A stretch of DNA of 64,000 nucleotides from Tenacibaculum sp. MAR_2009_124 (GCF_900105455.1 NZ_FNSF01000006.1:1-64000); one strand, 5' to 3'; positions 9,600 through 18,369 are shown, counted from the stretch's first letter. Notes: generated from the sequence alone by a model not told the origin. A program made the numbers and translations.

Positions 9600-10838
9600 G
9601 TGTTAAATTATTGGAGTGATCATAATCAGAGGGTTTATTTACCGACACTATTTGACTATCTAAATTACAAGCTATTAGCTACAGATAAGAAGTATGTTGT
9701 ATACGGAAAATCTGGGTTTTATTATGTAGTTATTAAAACAGATAAGGGGTTTTTATACTATAATACACAACAACCTGAGTTAAAGTTGCAAGCTTCTGAT
9801 TTGGTAGAAGAGTATGTTGCAAAGATTGAAGGTAGAGAGGTTAAAGGATTATGGGGTAAGTTGCACAATAAGTTTAATGAATATCTTGATAAAGAGTGTG
9901 ATTTACTTTTAAATACGGAAGAAATTGCATTAGAAATAGTTGACACAAATTTTAATCATTTCCTTTTACTTAATATTCCATTCTCATCTCAAGCAAATGC
10001 AAATAATTCAAAGGAAGTAGATAAATTATACAAGGGGTTAGAAGACGATCCGATTATAAAGGGTCGTCTTTTTTTAACAAAACAGGGTGAGGTGAAATTT
10101 CCTCTTTTCAATAGTGGTAATAAGATTTGTGGATATTTAGTTGATGGTAAACAATTAAATAAGGACGAATTTACTACTGTAAAAAACAGTATATGGTTTA
10201 GTAATATTCCCAAGAAAATAGAGCGTATTGTAGTTTTCAAGGATCCAAAAGAAGCTATATCATTTTACAAGACTTTTAACTTGGATGATTCGTTGTATTT
10301 AGCCATACCTGATATCAATTATGAGACTACGAAAATATTAATGAAAATAAAAGAAATAGCAAAAGCAAAGAAGTTAATTATATCTTTTACTGGATCAAAA
10401 GACATTGATGGTTATTTAAGGGATTTACAATTTATTTCTTTTTTGACTCAGGATAACTTTAATGTGAGTATTCTTCATAATTACATATCAGTGGTCTTTA
10501 AAAAAGGAGAAGAAAAAACTTTTATACGTTATTTCAATAAATTAAAAGAATTTAATGCTGGTGTAAGTAATGATTTTATTGAGTACAATAAATTTCCCAA
10601 TCAGCAAAAGATCAATAGATCGATAATAGGACTATCAAGTGAAAAGGATATGGTAAAATTAAGGATACCGATAGAGGTAAATGCCATTAAATTTTCGGTA
10701 TGGAATTATTTCAAGCATTATTTAAAAGAGGGCTTAGAAATATTAAAACCTAAGAAACATTCTTGGGTTAATGAATTTAACACAAAATCGACGGCTAATG
10801 AAGGAAATACTTTTGAGGAGTATAAGATAGCACAATAA
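9600..10838 (+). CDS. Primase-like / Toprim-related hypothetical protein
   Basis: 412 residues, starting at GTG at 9600 (no in-frame ATG nearby). Soluble. The central part has the alternating strand-helix layout of a Toprim fold (KIERIVVFKDPKEAISFYKT, LYLAIPDI, KLIISFTGSKDIDGYLRD), with the acidic GSKDIDG in the place of the DxD motif. That suggests a degenerate primase relative, like the proteins next to Toprim genes in Bacteroidota elements; it is inference, not a firm family match. Divergent from the M23 gene and followed by a strong terminator. Confidence 0.5.
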   Translation: MLNYWSDHNQRVYLPTLFDYLNYKLLATDKKYVVYGKSGFYYVVIKTDKGFLYYNTQQPELKLQASDLVEEYVAKIEGREVKGLWGKLHNKFNEYLDKECDLLLNTEEIALEIVDTNFNHFLLLNIPFSSQANANNSKEVDKLYKGLEDDPIIKGRLFLTKQGEVKFPLFNSGNKICGYLVDGKQLNKDEFTTVKNSIWFSNIPKKIERIVVFKDPKEAISFYKTFNLDDSLYLAIPDINYETTKILMKIKEIAKAKKLIISFTGSKDIDGYLRDLQFISFLTQDNFNVSILHNYISVVFKKGEEKTFIRYFNKLKEFNAGVSNDFIEYNKFPNQQKINRSIIGLSSEKDMVKLRIPIEVNAIKFSVWNYFKHYLKEGLEILKPKKHSWVNEFNTKSTANEGNTFEEYKIAQ

Positions 10839-10840
10839 AA

Positions 10841-10866
10841 AAAAGGAAGCTCTCACACTTCCTTTT
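10841..10866 (+). terminator. Rho-independent terminator
   Basis: AAAAGGAAG (10841-10849), loop CTCTCACA, CTTCCTTTT (10858-10866), just after the stop at 10838 and preceded by an A-run. Confidence 0.75.
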
Positions 10867-10893
10867 AAATAATATTCTAAATCTCACTCATTA

Positions 10894-10947
10894 AATATGA
10901 TGTTCTCACGCATCATATTCACGTTTAATGTTTCTCACGCATTAAAC
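10894..10947 (+). promoter_or_regulatory. Two tandem stem-loops with the same loop, in a leader
   Basis: Stem 1 is AATATGATG / CATCATATT (10894-10902, 10911-10919) with loop TTCTCACG. Stem 2 is GTTTAATG / CATTAAAC (10923-10930, 10940-10947) with loop TTTCTCACG. Stem sequences differ while the loop is kept, which points to a recognised RNA or DNA structure. The pair follows an AATATTCTAAATCTCA motif (10871-10886) and lies about 60 nt before the gene at 11009. A related stem-loop is at 53218-53249. Confidence 0.6.
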
Positions 10948-10978
10948 CATGAAATCTATTACAAATATAGTAATAAAA

Positions 10979-11008
10979 ATAATATTCAAATCTCAAATCT
11001 CATTAATT
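10979..11008 (+). promoter_or_regulatory. Element leader motif that decides the start at 11009
   Basis: AATATTCAAATCTCAAATCT and then CATTAATT directly precede ATG 11009, the same arrangement as before 8672. This argues against the upstream in-frame ATG at 10949. Confidence 0.55.
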
Positions 11009-11869
11009 ATGGAAAAACAAGAACAAAAAAAGTATGCATTCGTTAAGTTGAACAATGTATGGCAGCGAGCCATCGTTACAAAAGAGGAAGACTTAAATAT
11101 TCACTTTAAGTTTAAAAGTGGACAAGAAGAGGTTTTCTCAAAGGATAGTAAGTTTTACGAGCTTAGTTCGAATCCAAAACAAAGATATGCTAAAAAGGAA
11201 GTTGAGGAAAAACTTGCTAACGTTTTTATAAAACAAAAAGAAGTTGACCCATACGTGAAGAGTCTTTTATCTCAAGGTCAGGACGCTTACTATGAATACA
11301 CTTATAAAGATACTCAGGGGGTTAACAGAGATGGTGTAAAAATGCTTCGCATGAAATTTGATCAAGATCTTGGTTCAAAGCTTGATGTTACTATTAAAAG
11401 CAATAAGGAATTCACCTTAGCCAATGCTGTCTCAAGAAACTACCAATTTACCAAAGAAGAATACAATCAATTGATAATGGGAAAACAGGTATTGTATAAC
11501 GCGGTATCAAAGGATGGTGAACAATATCCCAAAATTGGTTGGTATTCTGAAAAGTTAAATCAGGTAATTGATCGTTCATTGCTTTCAGAAAACACCTATG
11601 TGTATGGTCAAAAGTTAACACATGACCAAGCCAAAAGTTTAAATGAAGGGGAGACTATTAAGTTTGAGTACACCACTAAAGGTGGTGAGAAAAACACCGT
11701 TGATATCTATTATGATGCGAAGGGTGATAAAACTAGAAGCCCCAAGAATGAACAGGCAAAGAACTTGGATGTAACTTTTGAGGAAGTAGGTCTTAAAACT
11801 TCAAATGAGCAAGGAAAAGTAAAGAATTCCGAAAAAAAAAATAGTAAAAAACAAGGAATAACAATGTAG
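11009..11869 (+). CDS. DUF3945/DUF4099-like element protein
   Basis: 286 residues from ATG 11009 (MEKQEQKKYAFVKLN); the longer in-frame start at 10949 would translate the leader motif and is unlikely. Soluble, with an N-terminal beta-rich domain. The middle (RNYQFTKEEYNQLIMGKQVL) and the later KLTHDQAKSLNEGETIKFEY have the repeated 'L-T/TKEE...L..G' pattern of DUF3945-type proteins that sit near topoisomerase or primase genes in Bacteroidota conjugative elements. The Lys-rich tail suggests nucleic-acid contact. First gene of a run through the Toprim protein to the coupling protein. Confidence 0.55.
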   Translation: MEKQEQKKYAFVKLNNVWQRAIVTKEEDLNIHFKFKSGQEEVFSKDSKFYELSSNPKQRYAKKEVEEKLANVFIKQKEVDPYVKSLLSQGQDAYYEYTYKDTQGVNRDGVKMLRMKFDQDLGSKLDVTIKSNKEFTLANAVSRNYQFTKEEYNQLIMGKQVLYNAVSKDGEQYPKIGWYSEKLNQVIDRSLLSENTYVYGQKLTHDQAKSLNEGETIKFEYTTKGGEKNTVDIYYDAKGDKTRSPKNEQAKNLDVTFEEVGLKTSNEQGKVKNSEKKNSKKQGITM

Positions 11870-11904
11870 TCCCCCAGGCTTTTTTTAATTTTCCCTATTT
11901 TTAT

Positions 11905-11934
11905 CAATAGCCAATATGAAAATATTGGCTATTG
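11905..11934 (+). terminator. 13-bp perfect hairpin with GAAA tetraloop
   Basis: CAATAGCCAATAT / ATATTGGCTATTG closed by GAAA, between genes ending at 11869 and starting at 11953. It is followed by only a weak T-run, so it may be a partial terminator or an mRNA-stabilising structure that sets relative expression. Confidence 0.6.
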
Positions 11935-11952
11935 TTGTAAAACAATTAGAGT

Positions 11953-13458
11953 ATGAATTACGACGACATAAAAAAAAACGGATATATTGATAAGATTAAT
12001 ACAGAGGTTAATTTCCCTATGTATTTAAAAACTATTGGTTTTGATTTGTATAAAAAGAGTGCTGGCTCGATGGAGTTCAGAAAAAAGAACTCTAATGAAA
12101 AAATTGTTTTAAATACTTCAAGAGATATTATCAGTTATTTTGATAGAAACGATTCAGAGAACAAAGGATATTTTTTTAAATTTTTAAGAAACTACAAGCG
12201 TCTTAATTTTTTTGAAGCCGTAAAAGAAGGTCTAGAAATAATTAATAGAGCTGAACTTATCAATATAGAAGAATTAAAAGTAACTAAAAGAGTGAAATCA
12301 AGTGATAAATCGCTTGAGAATAATTACAATATTACTGATTTAAAAAATCCTAGGCATTTGGTAGTTGACAGGCACATTTCGAGGGAAACCTTGGAATCTC
12401 CATATTTAAAGGGACGAATTTTCAATGCGTATCACATCAATGATAATGGAAGTAGAATACCTAATATTGCTTTTCCTAAATATGATAGTTCGGGTATAAT
12501 TAAGAATTATATTGTTTATAACAAGCCTTATTTAAGTAAGAAGACCGATAAGGTCGAGAAATTCAGAGTTGTATTAAATAACAAGGATCGTTATTTATTT
12601 TATACGAACCCAAATTTAGGTAAAACCGACACTATTTATTTTGCTGAAGATGGAAAAGATTTAGCGGCTCATATTGAGCTGAAAAATCCTAAGAATGCGA
12701 TGTATTTTTCCTTTGGAGGAAATGTTTATAAAGAAAAGTTGGAAGAATTTAGTTCTAACATATTACCAAGAATAGTATCTAACCCTAATATTCAAATTCA
12801 TTCTATTACAGATAATGACGCTGCTGGTTTTTCTTTTGATGTAAGTGTTTATACCCATATGACTAGTGAACTAAATAAGGAAATTATGGTAACAACGGGT
12901 CATAAGGATAACAATGCTTGGATTATGGTTCATTATAATAATATAAGTGATATTGAAAAGGATTACAAGTATATAAAATCTGAATTAGAAGCTACCTCTA
13001 TAAATACTGTGTTGTTTAAAGATAAAGTAAAATTTGAGTATCAAAAAAAGCATTCTAATAACGAAAAAGGAATTAGTATTGATAACAAAAGAATGTTGTC
13101 TGTTTTCAATAAAGTGTATCTTCCTATAAAGGGGGCTAAACTTGAAAAATCTGTAGCTAAAGATTGGAATGATGATTTAATCATTTATAAGAAAAATAGG
13201 GTAAAATCTCTTAATTCTTTTACCATTGAAGACTTTGAAAGAGGGGATCGTATTAAACTAAAAAGTGAAAAAGGACCCGAAGGGACATCCAATGAAGGCA
13301 TTGTAAATAAAAAAGATAAGGAGAAATTAGTTGTTGATTTTGGTTTAAATCATCAATACATCATTCCCTTAGATGCAATTAATATTCTATATAAATCTCA
13401 TTATAAGGTAGCCGATAAATCGGTTATCGAAAAAAAAAACAATAATTTAAAATTATAA
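11953..13458 (+). CDS. DUF3991/Toprim domain protein (primase relative)
   Basis: 501 residues. The N-terminal 170 or so residues resemble the DUF3991-type region of mobile-element primases. The Toprim domain follows: IYFAEDGKDLAAH supplies the conserved glutamate, ITDNDAAGFSF supplies the DxD-like acidic pair, and AKDWNDDL is the closing motif typical of these proteins. A C-terminal addition (about 400-501) contains a small beta domain (FERGDRIKLKSEKGPEG). No CHC2 zinc motif is visible, so any primase activity may need a partner such as the product of 9600. It likely supports replication of the transferred strand. Confidence 0.7.
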   Translation: MNYDDIKKNGYIDKINTEVNFPMYLKTIGFDLYKKSAGSMEFRKKNSNEKIVLNTSRDIISYFDRNDSENKGYFFKFLRNYKRLNFFEAVKEGLEIINRAELINIEELKVTKRVKSSDKSLENNYNITDLKNPRHLVVDRHISRETLESPYLKGRIFNAYHINDNGSRIPNIAFPKYDSSGIIKNYIVYNKPYLSKKTDKVEKFRVVLNNKDRYLFYTNPNLGKTDTIYFAEDGKDLAAHIELKNPKNAMYFSFGGNVYKEKLEEFSSNILPRIVSNPNIQIHSITDNDAAGFSFDVSVYTHMTSELNKEIMVTTGHKDNNAWIMVHYNNISDIEKDYKYIKSELEATSINTVLFKDKVKFEYQKKHSNNEKGISIDNKRMLSVFNKVYLPIKGAKLEKSVAKDWNDDLIIYKKNRVKSLNSFTIEDFERGDRIKLKSEKGPEGTSNEGIVNKKDKEKLVVDFGLNHQYIIPLDAINILYKSHYKVADKSVIEKKNNNLKL

Positions 13459-13460
13459 TC

Positions 13461-13718
13461 ATGAAATCAAATCAAGTAAATTTCGATCACCATTATTACA
13501 GTGATTTTATCAAAAATATATTAGATCAAGATGAATATATTTCATTAAAACATAGATTAGAAATAAACGATTCATACATTGATTATGTAGCCAAGAAGTC
13601 TATAAATTTATTTGATAATACTGTAGAGAAGTCAGAAAAGGAAAAAATTAGTTTTTTAGAGGCTCAAGAATTTATTTTGGAGGACTTTAAAAATGAAATT
13701 TCACAAGATCATGAATAA
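13461..13718 (+). CDS. Small hypothetical protein
   Basis: 85-residue acidic helical protein, 2 bp after the Toprim gene and overlapping the next one, so part of the same transcript. It has no recognised motif. Confidence 0.5.
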   Translation: MKSNQVNFDHHYYSDFIKNILDQDEYISLKHRLEINDSYIDYVAKKSINLFDNTVEKSEKEKISFLEAQEFILEDFKNEISQDHE

Positions 13719-13962
13719 GAGTATATGGCACTTAGTGCTTTTTTCTTTGATTGGTTATGTTTTATTTGTTCTTACGTGTTCTACTAGTTTTTATATGATC
13801 CAGAGTGATCCTGAAATTTATAAGGAAACTTTTAAAATTTTAGTAAAAACTGGGCTGTTAATTCCAGGATTATCGTTAATCATTATTTTAGGTATACGGT
13901 TAAAAAAAGTTTTACAATGGATTGGTTCATCTTTATTTAACATTAAGAGAATAAAGTCATGA
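13693..13962 (+). CDS. Small membrane protein
   Basis: 89 residues with two predicted membrane spans (about 12-32 and 51-68) and a basic C-terminus. It overlaps the upstream gene by 26 bp; an internal ATG at 13711 would shorten the overlap to 8 bp. It also overlaps the nuclease gene by 4 bp. Function unknown; its place before the coupling protein suggests an inner-membrane accessory of DNA transfer. Confidence 0.55.
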   Translation: MKFHKIMNKSIWHLVLFSLIGYVLFVLTCSTSFYMIQSDPEIYKETFKILVKTGLLIPGLSLIIILGIRLKKVLQWIGSSLFNIKRIKS

Positions 13963-14429
13963 AGCCTATAACACATACAGAGCTTGTTGAATTAGGTTAT
14001 AAGTGGTGTTTAAAGCGTTGTGGTGTTGCTTTTAAGGAATTAAAGACCACTAACAAAGAAATACCTGATGTGATAGGTTTTAGATCTTGTAATTATACTT
14101 TTTTATTAGAGGCAAAAGTTTCTCGATCTGATTTTATGGTTGATAAAAAGAAATCTTTTCGAGAGCAACCAGAAAAAGGTATGGGTGATTTTCGTTTTTA
14201 TATTACTCCAAAGGGCTTACTTACAAAAGAAGAACTTCCTTTTAAATGGGGGCTTATAGAGGTTGATTCTTATAATAGGATGAAAACGGTTTATAATCCT
14301 TTTGGAACTGGAAATATTTATAGTAGATGGAACAAGAATGAAAAAAACACTGAGGCTGAGTCTAGAATAATGTATTCAGTTTTACGTAGATTACAGGAGC
14401 AAAAAGTAATTGATACAATATACTCCTAA
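13959..14429 (+). CDS. PD-(D/E)xK nuclease-fold protein
   Basis: 156 residues. The sequence IPDVIGF followed 16 residues later by LLEAKVSRSDF gives the D...ExK signature of the restriction-endonuclease-like fold, as in MmcB/VRR-NUC-type repair nucleases. Similar Bacteroidota proteins occur in conjugative elements. It overlaps the membrane gene by 4 bp (ATGA), indicating coupled translation. It could trim or repair DNA during transfer; the target is unknown. Confidence 0.65.
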   Translation: MKPITHTELVELGYKWCLKRCGVAFKELKTTNKEIPDVIGFRSCNYTFLLEAKVSRSDFMVDKKKSFREQPEKGMGDFRFYITPKGLLTKEELPFKWGLIEVDSYNRMKTVYNPFGTGNIYSRWNKNEKNTEAESRIMYSVLRRLQEQKVIDTIYS

Positions 14430-14436
14430 CTTTAAA

Positions 14437-14459
14437 AATAATATTCTAATTCTCAAAAT
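14437..14459 (+). promoter_or_regulatory. Element leader motif before the coupling protein
   Basis: AATAATATTCTAATTCTCAA ends two bases before ATG 14460, matching the leader at 37326 (AATATTCTAATTCTCAA in both). Confidence 0.55.
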
Positions 14460-17000
14460 ATGAACTCAAAAACAACTTCCTACTCAGGGATGTTTCTATC
14501 TGTAGTCGTTTTTTTAATGATAGCTTATATAACTTACTACCCTTTAATCATTTATCACAAATTAGATGGTTTTTACAGTAATGGTTTTTATATATTTTTT
14601 CAAAAATTCGAGATTTTAAAAAAACCTTACCACAACAAGTTAATTTTATTAATGTTTATTATTGGTTCTGTTTTTATGTATAGACCAAAAAAAAGAGAAG
14701 GAGTTTCAGTCTATAGTGCTATTATACTTTTCTTTTCTGGAATTTCATTTTTGTTTTTATCGGATTTAATAAGAGATGATGCAATGATTTCATTTTACGA
14801 ATCGATTTCGTTTTATTCTGTTGGGTTCATTTTAACAATTATTGGTTGTATAAAGTTTTTTGAAGTAATGGCTTTTAAAGATTTATCGAAAGAGGATCCT
14901 TTCAATGATGAAAATGAGACTTTTCAACAGACTGAGCAAAAAATAGAAAACGAGTATTCAGTAAATATTCCGTATCTCTATAGGTATCAAGGAAAGATGA
15001 GAAAGGGATGGATTAATTTTGTAAACTTATTTCGTGCGTTATTAATTATTGGTACTCCTGGTAGTGGTAAATCTTTTGCTTTTTTTGAAGAAATTATTGA
15101 ACAGATGCTTCAAAAGTTTTTCACCTTGCTTATTTATGACTTTAAGTTTGATTCTTTAAGCCGTATATCTTACAATTATTTAGAAAAATTAAAAGAAAAG
15201 TATAAAGATGACCCTGAGAAGTTGAAACTGATACCTACACCATATTTTATTTGTTTTGATAATATAGAAAAATCTCATAGATGTAACCCTATCAATCCTT
15301 ATTTAATGACCAATCAAACGGACGCAGGAGACGCTGCTAATATTTTGATGAAAAATTTAAATAAGGAATGGATCAAAAAAACGGATTTTTTTGCTAAGTC
15401 GGCCATAAGCTTTGTTTCTGGATTGATTTGGTACTTAAAAAAGAAATCTGAAGAAAAGGGAAAGAATTTGTGTACGTTGCCACATGTAATAACTCTTTCT
15501 TCGGTAAATGTGGAGTATTTATTAGAAATTATGCTCAAGGACATGGAGGTTAGGAGTTTAATGATACCGTTTAAAGACGCTTTAGAGAGAGAAGCTAATC
15601 AACAGCTATCGGGGCAAACGGCAAGTGCTCAAATTTCGCTTTCTCAATTATCTAATAAGGAACTTTTCTATGTAATGAGTGGTAATGATTTTTCTATACA
15701 AATAAACGACCCTAATCACCCTAAAATGGTTTGTATACAAAACAATCCTGACAGGCAGGAAATTTATTCAGCTCCTATTGGATTGTATATCAATAAAATT
15801 CTTCAGGTAGTTAATAAAAAAGGGATGCGTCCATTAGGTTTAATATTGGATGAGCTTCCCACCATTTTTATCATGGGCCTTAGAAAAGTTATTGATACTG
15901 GAAGATCTAATTTTATTGCTACTATATTGGGTATACAGAGTATTTCTCAGTTGTTTTCCAGTTATGGAAAGGAAGAATCAGATGTAGTTTATGATAACTG
16001 TGCTAATGCGGTATGTGGAAGTGCTAAAGGAGAAACTGCAAAAAGGGTTAGTCAAATATTTGGTAAAATTCATCAAAAGAAAACGAGTCATACTATTAAT
16101 AAGAATGATACGTCAACAAGTGTAAGCACTCAAATGCAAGAGCTGTTGCCGGTAAGTAAAATAACAGCAATGAGTACAGGGGATTTTGCAGGTATAGTTG
16201 CAGACACTTTTAAAGAAAAAATTGCTCAGAAACTCTTTTATGGGAGTATTATGCCGAACATGGAATCTAAGAAAATCCAAAACAAGTATGAAATTCCAAT
16301 TATTAATGAATTTAGGGATGATGAACATGAGGAAGAAATAAAGGATGTAATAAAACTAATGGAGGAATTAGATTTTTACGATGTAATTGTAAAGATAGAT
16401 ACTGATTTTAAAGATTATATATTGTTTTACAATCAACATATATTAGATATTGCTCAATCGAATTACGAGCATATTTTGGAAAGACAGAAGTTTGTTGGTT
16501 TAATAAAGGATATGAAACTATTCAATCACCTCCAGCTTATAAAAGATTATAATAATCTGTCTCAGGAAGAAACCCAAAATTTAGATAAAAAAGTAAAAAC
16601 GAAATTTATAGGACAAATAAATAGTATTATAGATTCTTTTTTGGTTCAAAAAAAGATAGACAAATTACTAGACGATAATTTTATTGAGATTATTATTGAT
16701 GTTGACGAGCTAGTGAAAGAGGAATATTATGCGGCAAAAGGAAAACTTCCAGAACATACAATTTTTGATAAGGATAAAATATCAGAAGAAATAGAAACCA
16801 GCATAAATGAAAGTGAAAGTCTGGCTACAAATTTCATGAATGATATGAATAAGGCTCCTTCTAAAAAATTAGTTGATATGTTTGGGAAATCCAAATCAGA
16901 ATTAAATTCAGAAGTGAATTCAAATGATGATATCGATGATGATAATATAATAGATCATTATAATACTGATGATTCCTATCATATTGAATATGATGATTGA
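14460..17000 (+). CDS. VirD4/TraG-type type IV coupling protein
   Basis: 846 residues. About four transmembrane segments in the first 135 residues anchor it in the inner membrane. A cytoplasmic P-loop ATPase follows, with Walker A GTPGSGKS at about 198-205 and Walker B LGLILDELPTIFI near 460. The long acidic C-terminal tail (DDIDDDNIIDHYNTDD) may recognise substrates. The protein should receive the relaxase-DNA complex and pump it into the channel encoded at 34-42 kb. It is far from the tra operon and near the replication-type genes, an arrangement also seen in other Bacteroidota elements. A terminator follows directly. Confidence 0.85.
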   Translation: MNSKTTSYSGMFLSVVVFLMIAYITYYPLIIYHKLDGFYSNGFYIFFQKFEILKKPYHNKLILLMFIIGSVFMYRPKKREGVSVYSAIILFFSGISFLFLSDLIRDDAMISFYESISFYSVGFILTIIGCIKFFEVMAFKDLSKEDPFNDENETFQQTEQKIENEYSVNIPYLYRYQGKMRKGWINFVNLFRALLIIGTPGSGKSFAFFEEIIEQMLQKFFTLLIYDFKFDSLSRISYNYLEKLKEKYKDDPEKLKLIPTPYFICFDNIEKSHRCNPINPYLMTNQTDAGDAANILMKNLNKEWIKKTDFFAKSAISFVSGLIWYLKKKSEEKGKNLCTLPHVITLSSVNVEYLLEIMLKDMEVRSLMIPFKDALEREANQQLSGQTASAQISLSQLSNKELFYVMSGNDFSIQINDPNHPKMVCIQNNPDRQEIYSAPIGLYINKILQVVNKKGMRPLGLILDELPTIFIMGLRKVIDTGRSNFIATILGIQSISQLFSSYGKEESDVVYDNCANAVCGSAKGETAKRVSQIFGKIHQKKTSHTINKNDTSTSVSTQMQELLPVSKITAMSTGDFAGIVADTFKEKIAQKLFYGSIMPNMESKKIQNKYEIPIINEFRDDEHEEEIKDVIKLMEELDFYDVIVKIDTDFKDYILFYNQHILDIAQSNYEHILERQKFVGLIKDMKLFNHLQLIKDYNNLSQEETQNLDKKVKTKFIGQINSIIDSFLVQKKIDKLLDDNFIEIIIDVDELVKEEYYAAKGKLPEHTIFDKDKISEEIETSINESESLATNFMNDMNKAPSKKLVDMFGKSKSELNSEVNSNDDIDDDNIIDHYNTDDSYHIEYDD

Positions 17001-17001
17001 C

Positions 17002-17036
17002 AAAAAAAAGGAGTACAAAATGTACTCCTTTTTTTT
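17002..17036. terminator. Bidirectional terminator
   Basis: A-run, GGAGTAC, loop, GTACTCC, T-run centred on 17017-17020, between the coupling protein gene (ends 17000) and the convergent GLPGLI gene (ends 17051). Confidence 0.85.
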
Positions 17037-17050
17037 ATTAATATTGAAGA

Positions 17051-17674
17051 TTAATTAACAGCTAATAATTGATTCTTAGAAAAATGATAGTCTAATTGTT
17101 GTTTTACATTTAAGTCTATTTTAACAGCCGTATATATATAATTACTATCATTTAGTTCTAATATTACACCTGGTAAGTTTCCATAGTTAAAAGGACCTAA
17201 TGGACGTTTTAGTTCATTAGAGTACCATGCTATAATCTTTTTATTTTTAATTGTTTTTATAGCTTTTTTACATGTAAATTCCCCAACCTTCTTTGTTTCA
17301 TTTAGTAGCGTCCAAGCCTCATTATTAGAATTAAATCTAGCTTTGTTTAATATTATATTGATTAGATCAAGATTCATTTCATTGGTAACCTTAATTCTAT
17401 AATTACTTGAAATTTGGTTAAAGTTTAGTTCAAATTCGAGATTGTTGAGCGTTGTAATAATATCTTTTTCGAAAGTATCTATTTGATTAGGGTCATTATA
17501 GATATCTTGGCTCTCTTGATAGCTAAATTTATTATTATGTTTAGGATCCAATATTTTAAAGGTGATTTTCACATTTTTTAAACTATTATTTTCTGCTATA
17601 TTTTTTTGAGCATTTAAGCTATTAGATAGAAATGAGAATCCGATTAATGCGATAGTAAATGTCTTTAGTTTCAT
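17051..17674 (-). CDS. GLPGLI family secreted protein
   Basis: 207 residues with a Sec signal peptide (cleavage after SLNA, about residue 22). The C-terminal block AWYSNELKRPLGPFNYGNLP followed by GVILEL is the diagnostic GLPGLI motif region, with GNLPG in place of GGLPG. These periplasmic or outer-membrane-associated proteins are common in Bacteroidota; their role is unknown. It is preceded by the element leader motif and faces the XRE regulator gene divergently. Confidence 0.8.
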   Translation of the reverse strand: MKLKTFTIALIGFSFLSNSLNAQKNIAENNSLKNVKITFKILDPKHNNKFSYQESQDIYNDPNQIDTFEKDIITTLNNLEFELNFNQISSNYRIKVTNEMNLDLINIILNKARFNSNNEAWTLLNETKKVGEFTCKKAIKTIKNKKIIAWYSNELKRPLGPFNYGNLPGVILELNDSNYIYTAVKIDLNVKQQLDYHFSKNQLLAVN

Positions 17675-17699
17675 GATAATTATGAGTTTAGAATATTAT
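17675..17699 (-). promoter_or_regulatory. Element leader motif before the GLPGLI gene
   Basis: Minus strand reads ATAATATTCTAAACTCATAA, then a short spacer to ATG 17674. Confidence 0.5.
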
Positions 17700-17708
17700 G
17701 TTTCGATT

Positions 17709-17716
17709 CAAAGTTA
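17709..17716 (-). promoter_or_regulatory. Bacteroidota -7 promoter box for the GLPGLI gene
   Basis: Minus strand TAACTTTG fits the TAnnTTTG -7 consensus, 35 bp from the start codon. A good -33 TTTG is not seen at the usual spacing. Confidence 0.4.
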
Positions 17717-17743
17717 TAAATATATTTAACATTCATTTAGTTA

Positions 17744-17759
17744 TTTGCTAATTATTTAC
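17744..17759 (+). promoter_or_regulatory. Candidate operator TTTGCTAATTATTTAC
   Basis: Sixteen bases in the divergent promoter of the GLPGLI and XRE genes; the identical 16-mer occurs on the minus strand at 51896-51911 upstream of a lipoprotein gene. The XRE protein encoded next to it is the obvious candidate binder. Confidence 0.45.
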
Positions 17760-17842
17760 TAATTTTGTGTAAAAGATATTTTTACGCATTTTTTTTGCGT
17801 GTGAGTTATCTGTATTTTTGATAAACAGATTATAAGGCAAAA

Positions 17843-18247
17843 ATGGAAATAGATCAGATATTAAAGAATAAGGCTAAGGATTTTTACTATATAGGAGAGC
17901 GGTTAAAAAAGATAAGAAAAGAACTAGAAGAAAATGATGATACTGTAGAGACAAAAAAGCACAGTAAATTTTCTAGAACAAATATAGCCAATGCGCTTGG
18001 AGTAGACTATTCCACAATGGGGAATGTTGAGCGTGGTCCTATCTCTGTTAATACAATAAAATTGATTATCTTCTATTATTATTTAGGGTATAATCCTATG
18101 TGGATATTAGCTCCTAATAACGATTTTATTGACAAGAAAAACATTGGAGGAGAAAACCTGGTATATAGGACAGAAGTTCAGAATCAATATAAGGAAATGG
18201 AGGATAATATAATGCTTGCTTTAGAGGTATTTAAAAAGAAAATATAA
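17843..18247 (+). CDS. XRE-family helix-turn-helix regulator
   Basis: 134 residues. Helix-turn-helix region at about 35-85: SRTNIANALGVDYSTMGNVE followed by RGPISVNTIKLIIFYY is the Cro/CI-type pattern. A short charged C-terminal helix could mediate dimerisation. It sits between divergent intergenic regions that both carry copies of AATTATTTAC (17750, 18295, 18370), so autoregulation and control of the lipoprotein-peptide operon downstream are plausible. A TATTTTTG -7-like box lies at 17813-17820. Confidence 0.75.
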   Translation: MEIDQILKNKAKDFYYIGERLKKIRKELEENDDTVETKKHSKFSRTNIANALGVDYSTMGNVERGPISVNTIKLIIFYYYLGYNPMWILAPNNDFIDKKNIGGENLVYRTEVQNQYKEMEDNIMLALEVFKKKI

Positions 18248-18294
18248 AGGAAATTTCGTTTTTTTTAGTTTTCAAAATAATTTATTTTTTTGTG

Positions 18295-18304
18295 AATTAT
18301 TTAC
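18295..18304 (+). promoter_or_regulatory. Candidate operator AATTATTTAC
   Basis: Exact copy followed by GCATTA, upstream of the promoter at 18331; see also 9572, 17750, 18370 and 51896. Confidence 0.4.
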
Positions 18305-18330
18305 GCATTATTGATTTATTTATAAATAAA

Positions 18331-18362
18331 TTTGTTTTTTAGTTTTTTATCTATTAGGTTTG
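18331..18362 (+). promoter_or_regulatory. Bacteroidota-type promoter
   Basis: TTTG at 18331-18334, a 20-bp spacer, then TAGGTTTG at 18355-18362, matching the TTTG / TAnnTTTG consensus. It would start the transcript for 18402-19613. An AATTATTTAC copy at 18370-18379 lies just past it, where a repressor could block transcription. Confidence 0.6.
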
Positions 18363-18369
18363 TACAAGA

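Noticed and set aside
10949..11008. 20-residue N-terminal extension of the gene at 11009
   Set aside because: It would be encoded by the leader motif that elsewhere directly precedes start codons, so ATG 11009 is preferred.
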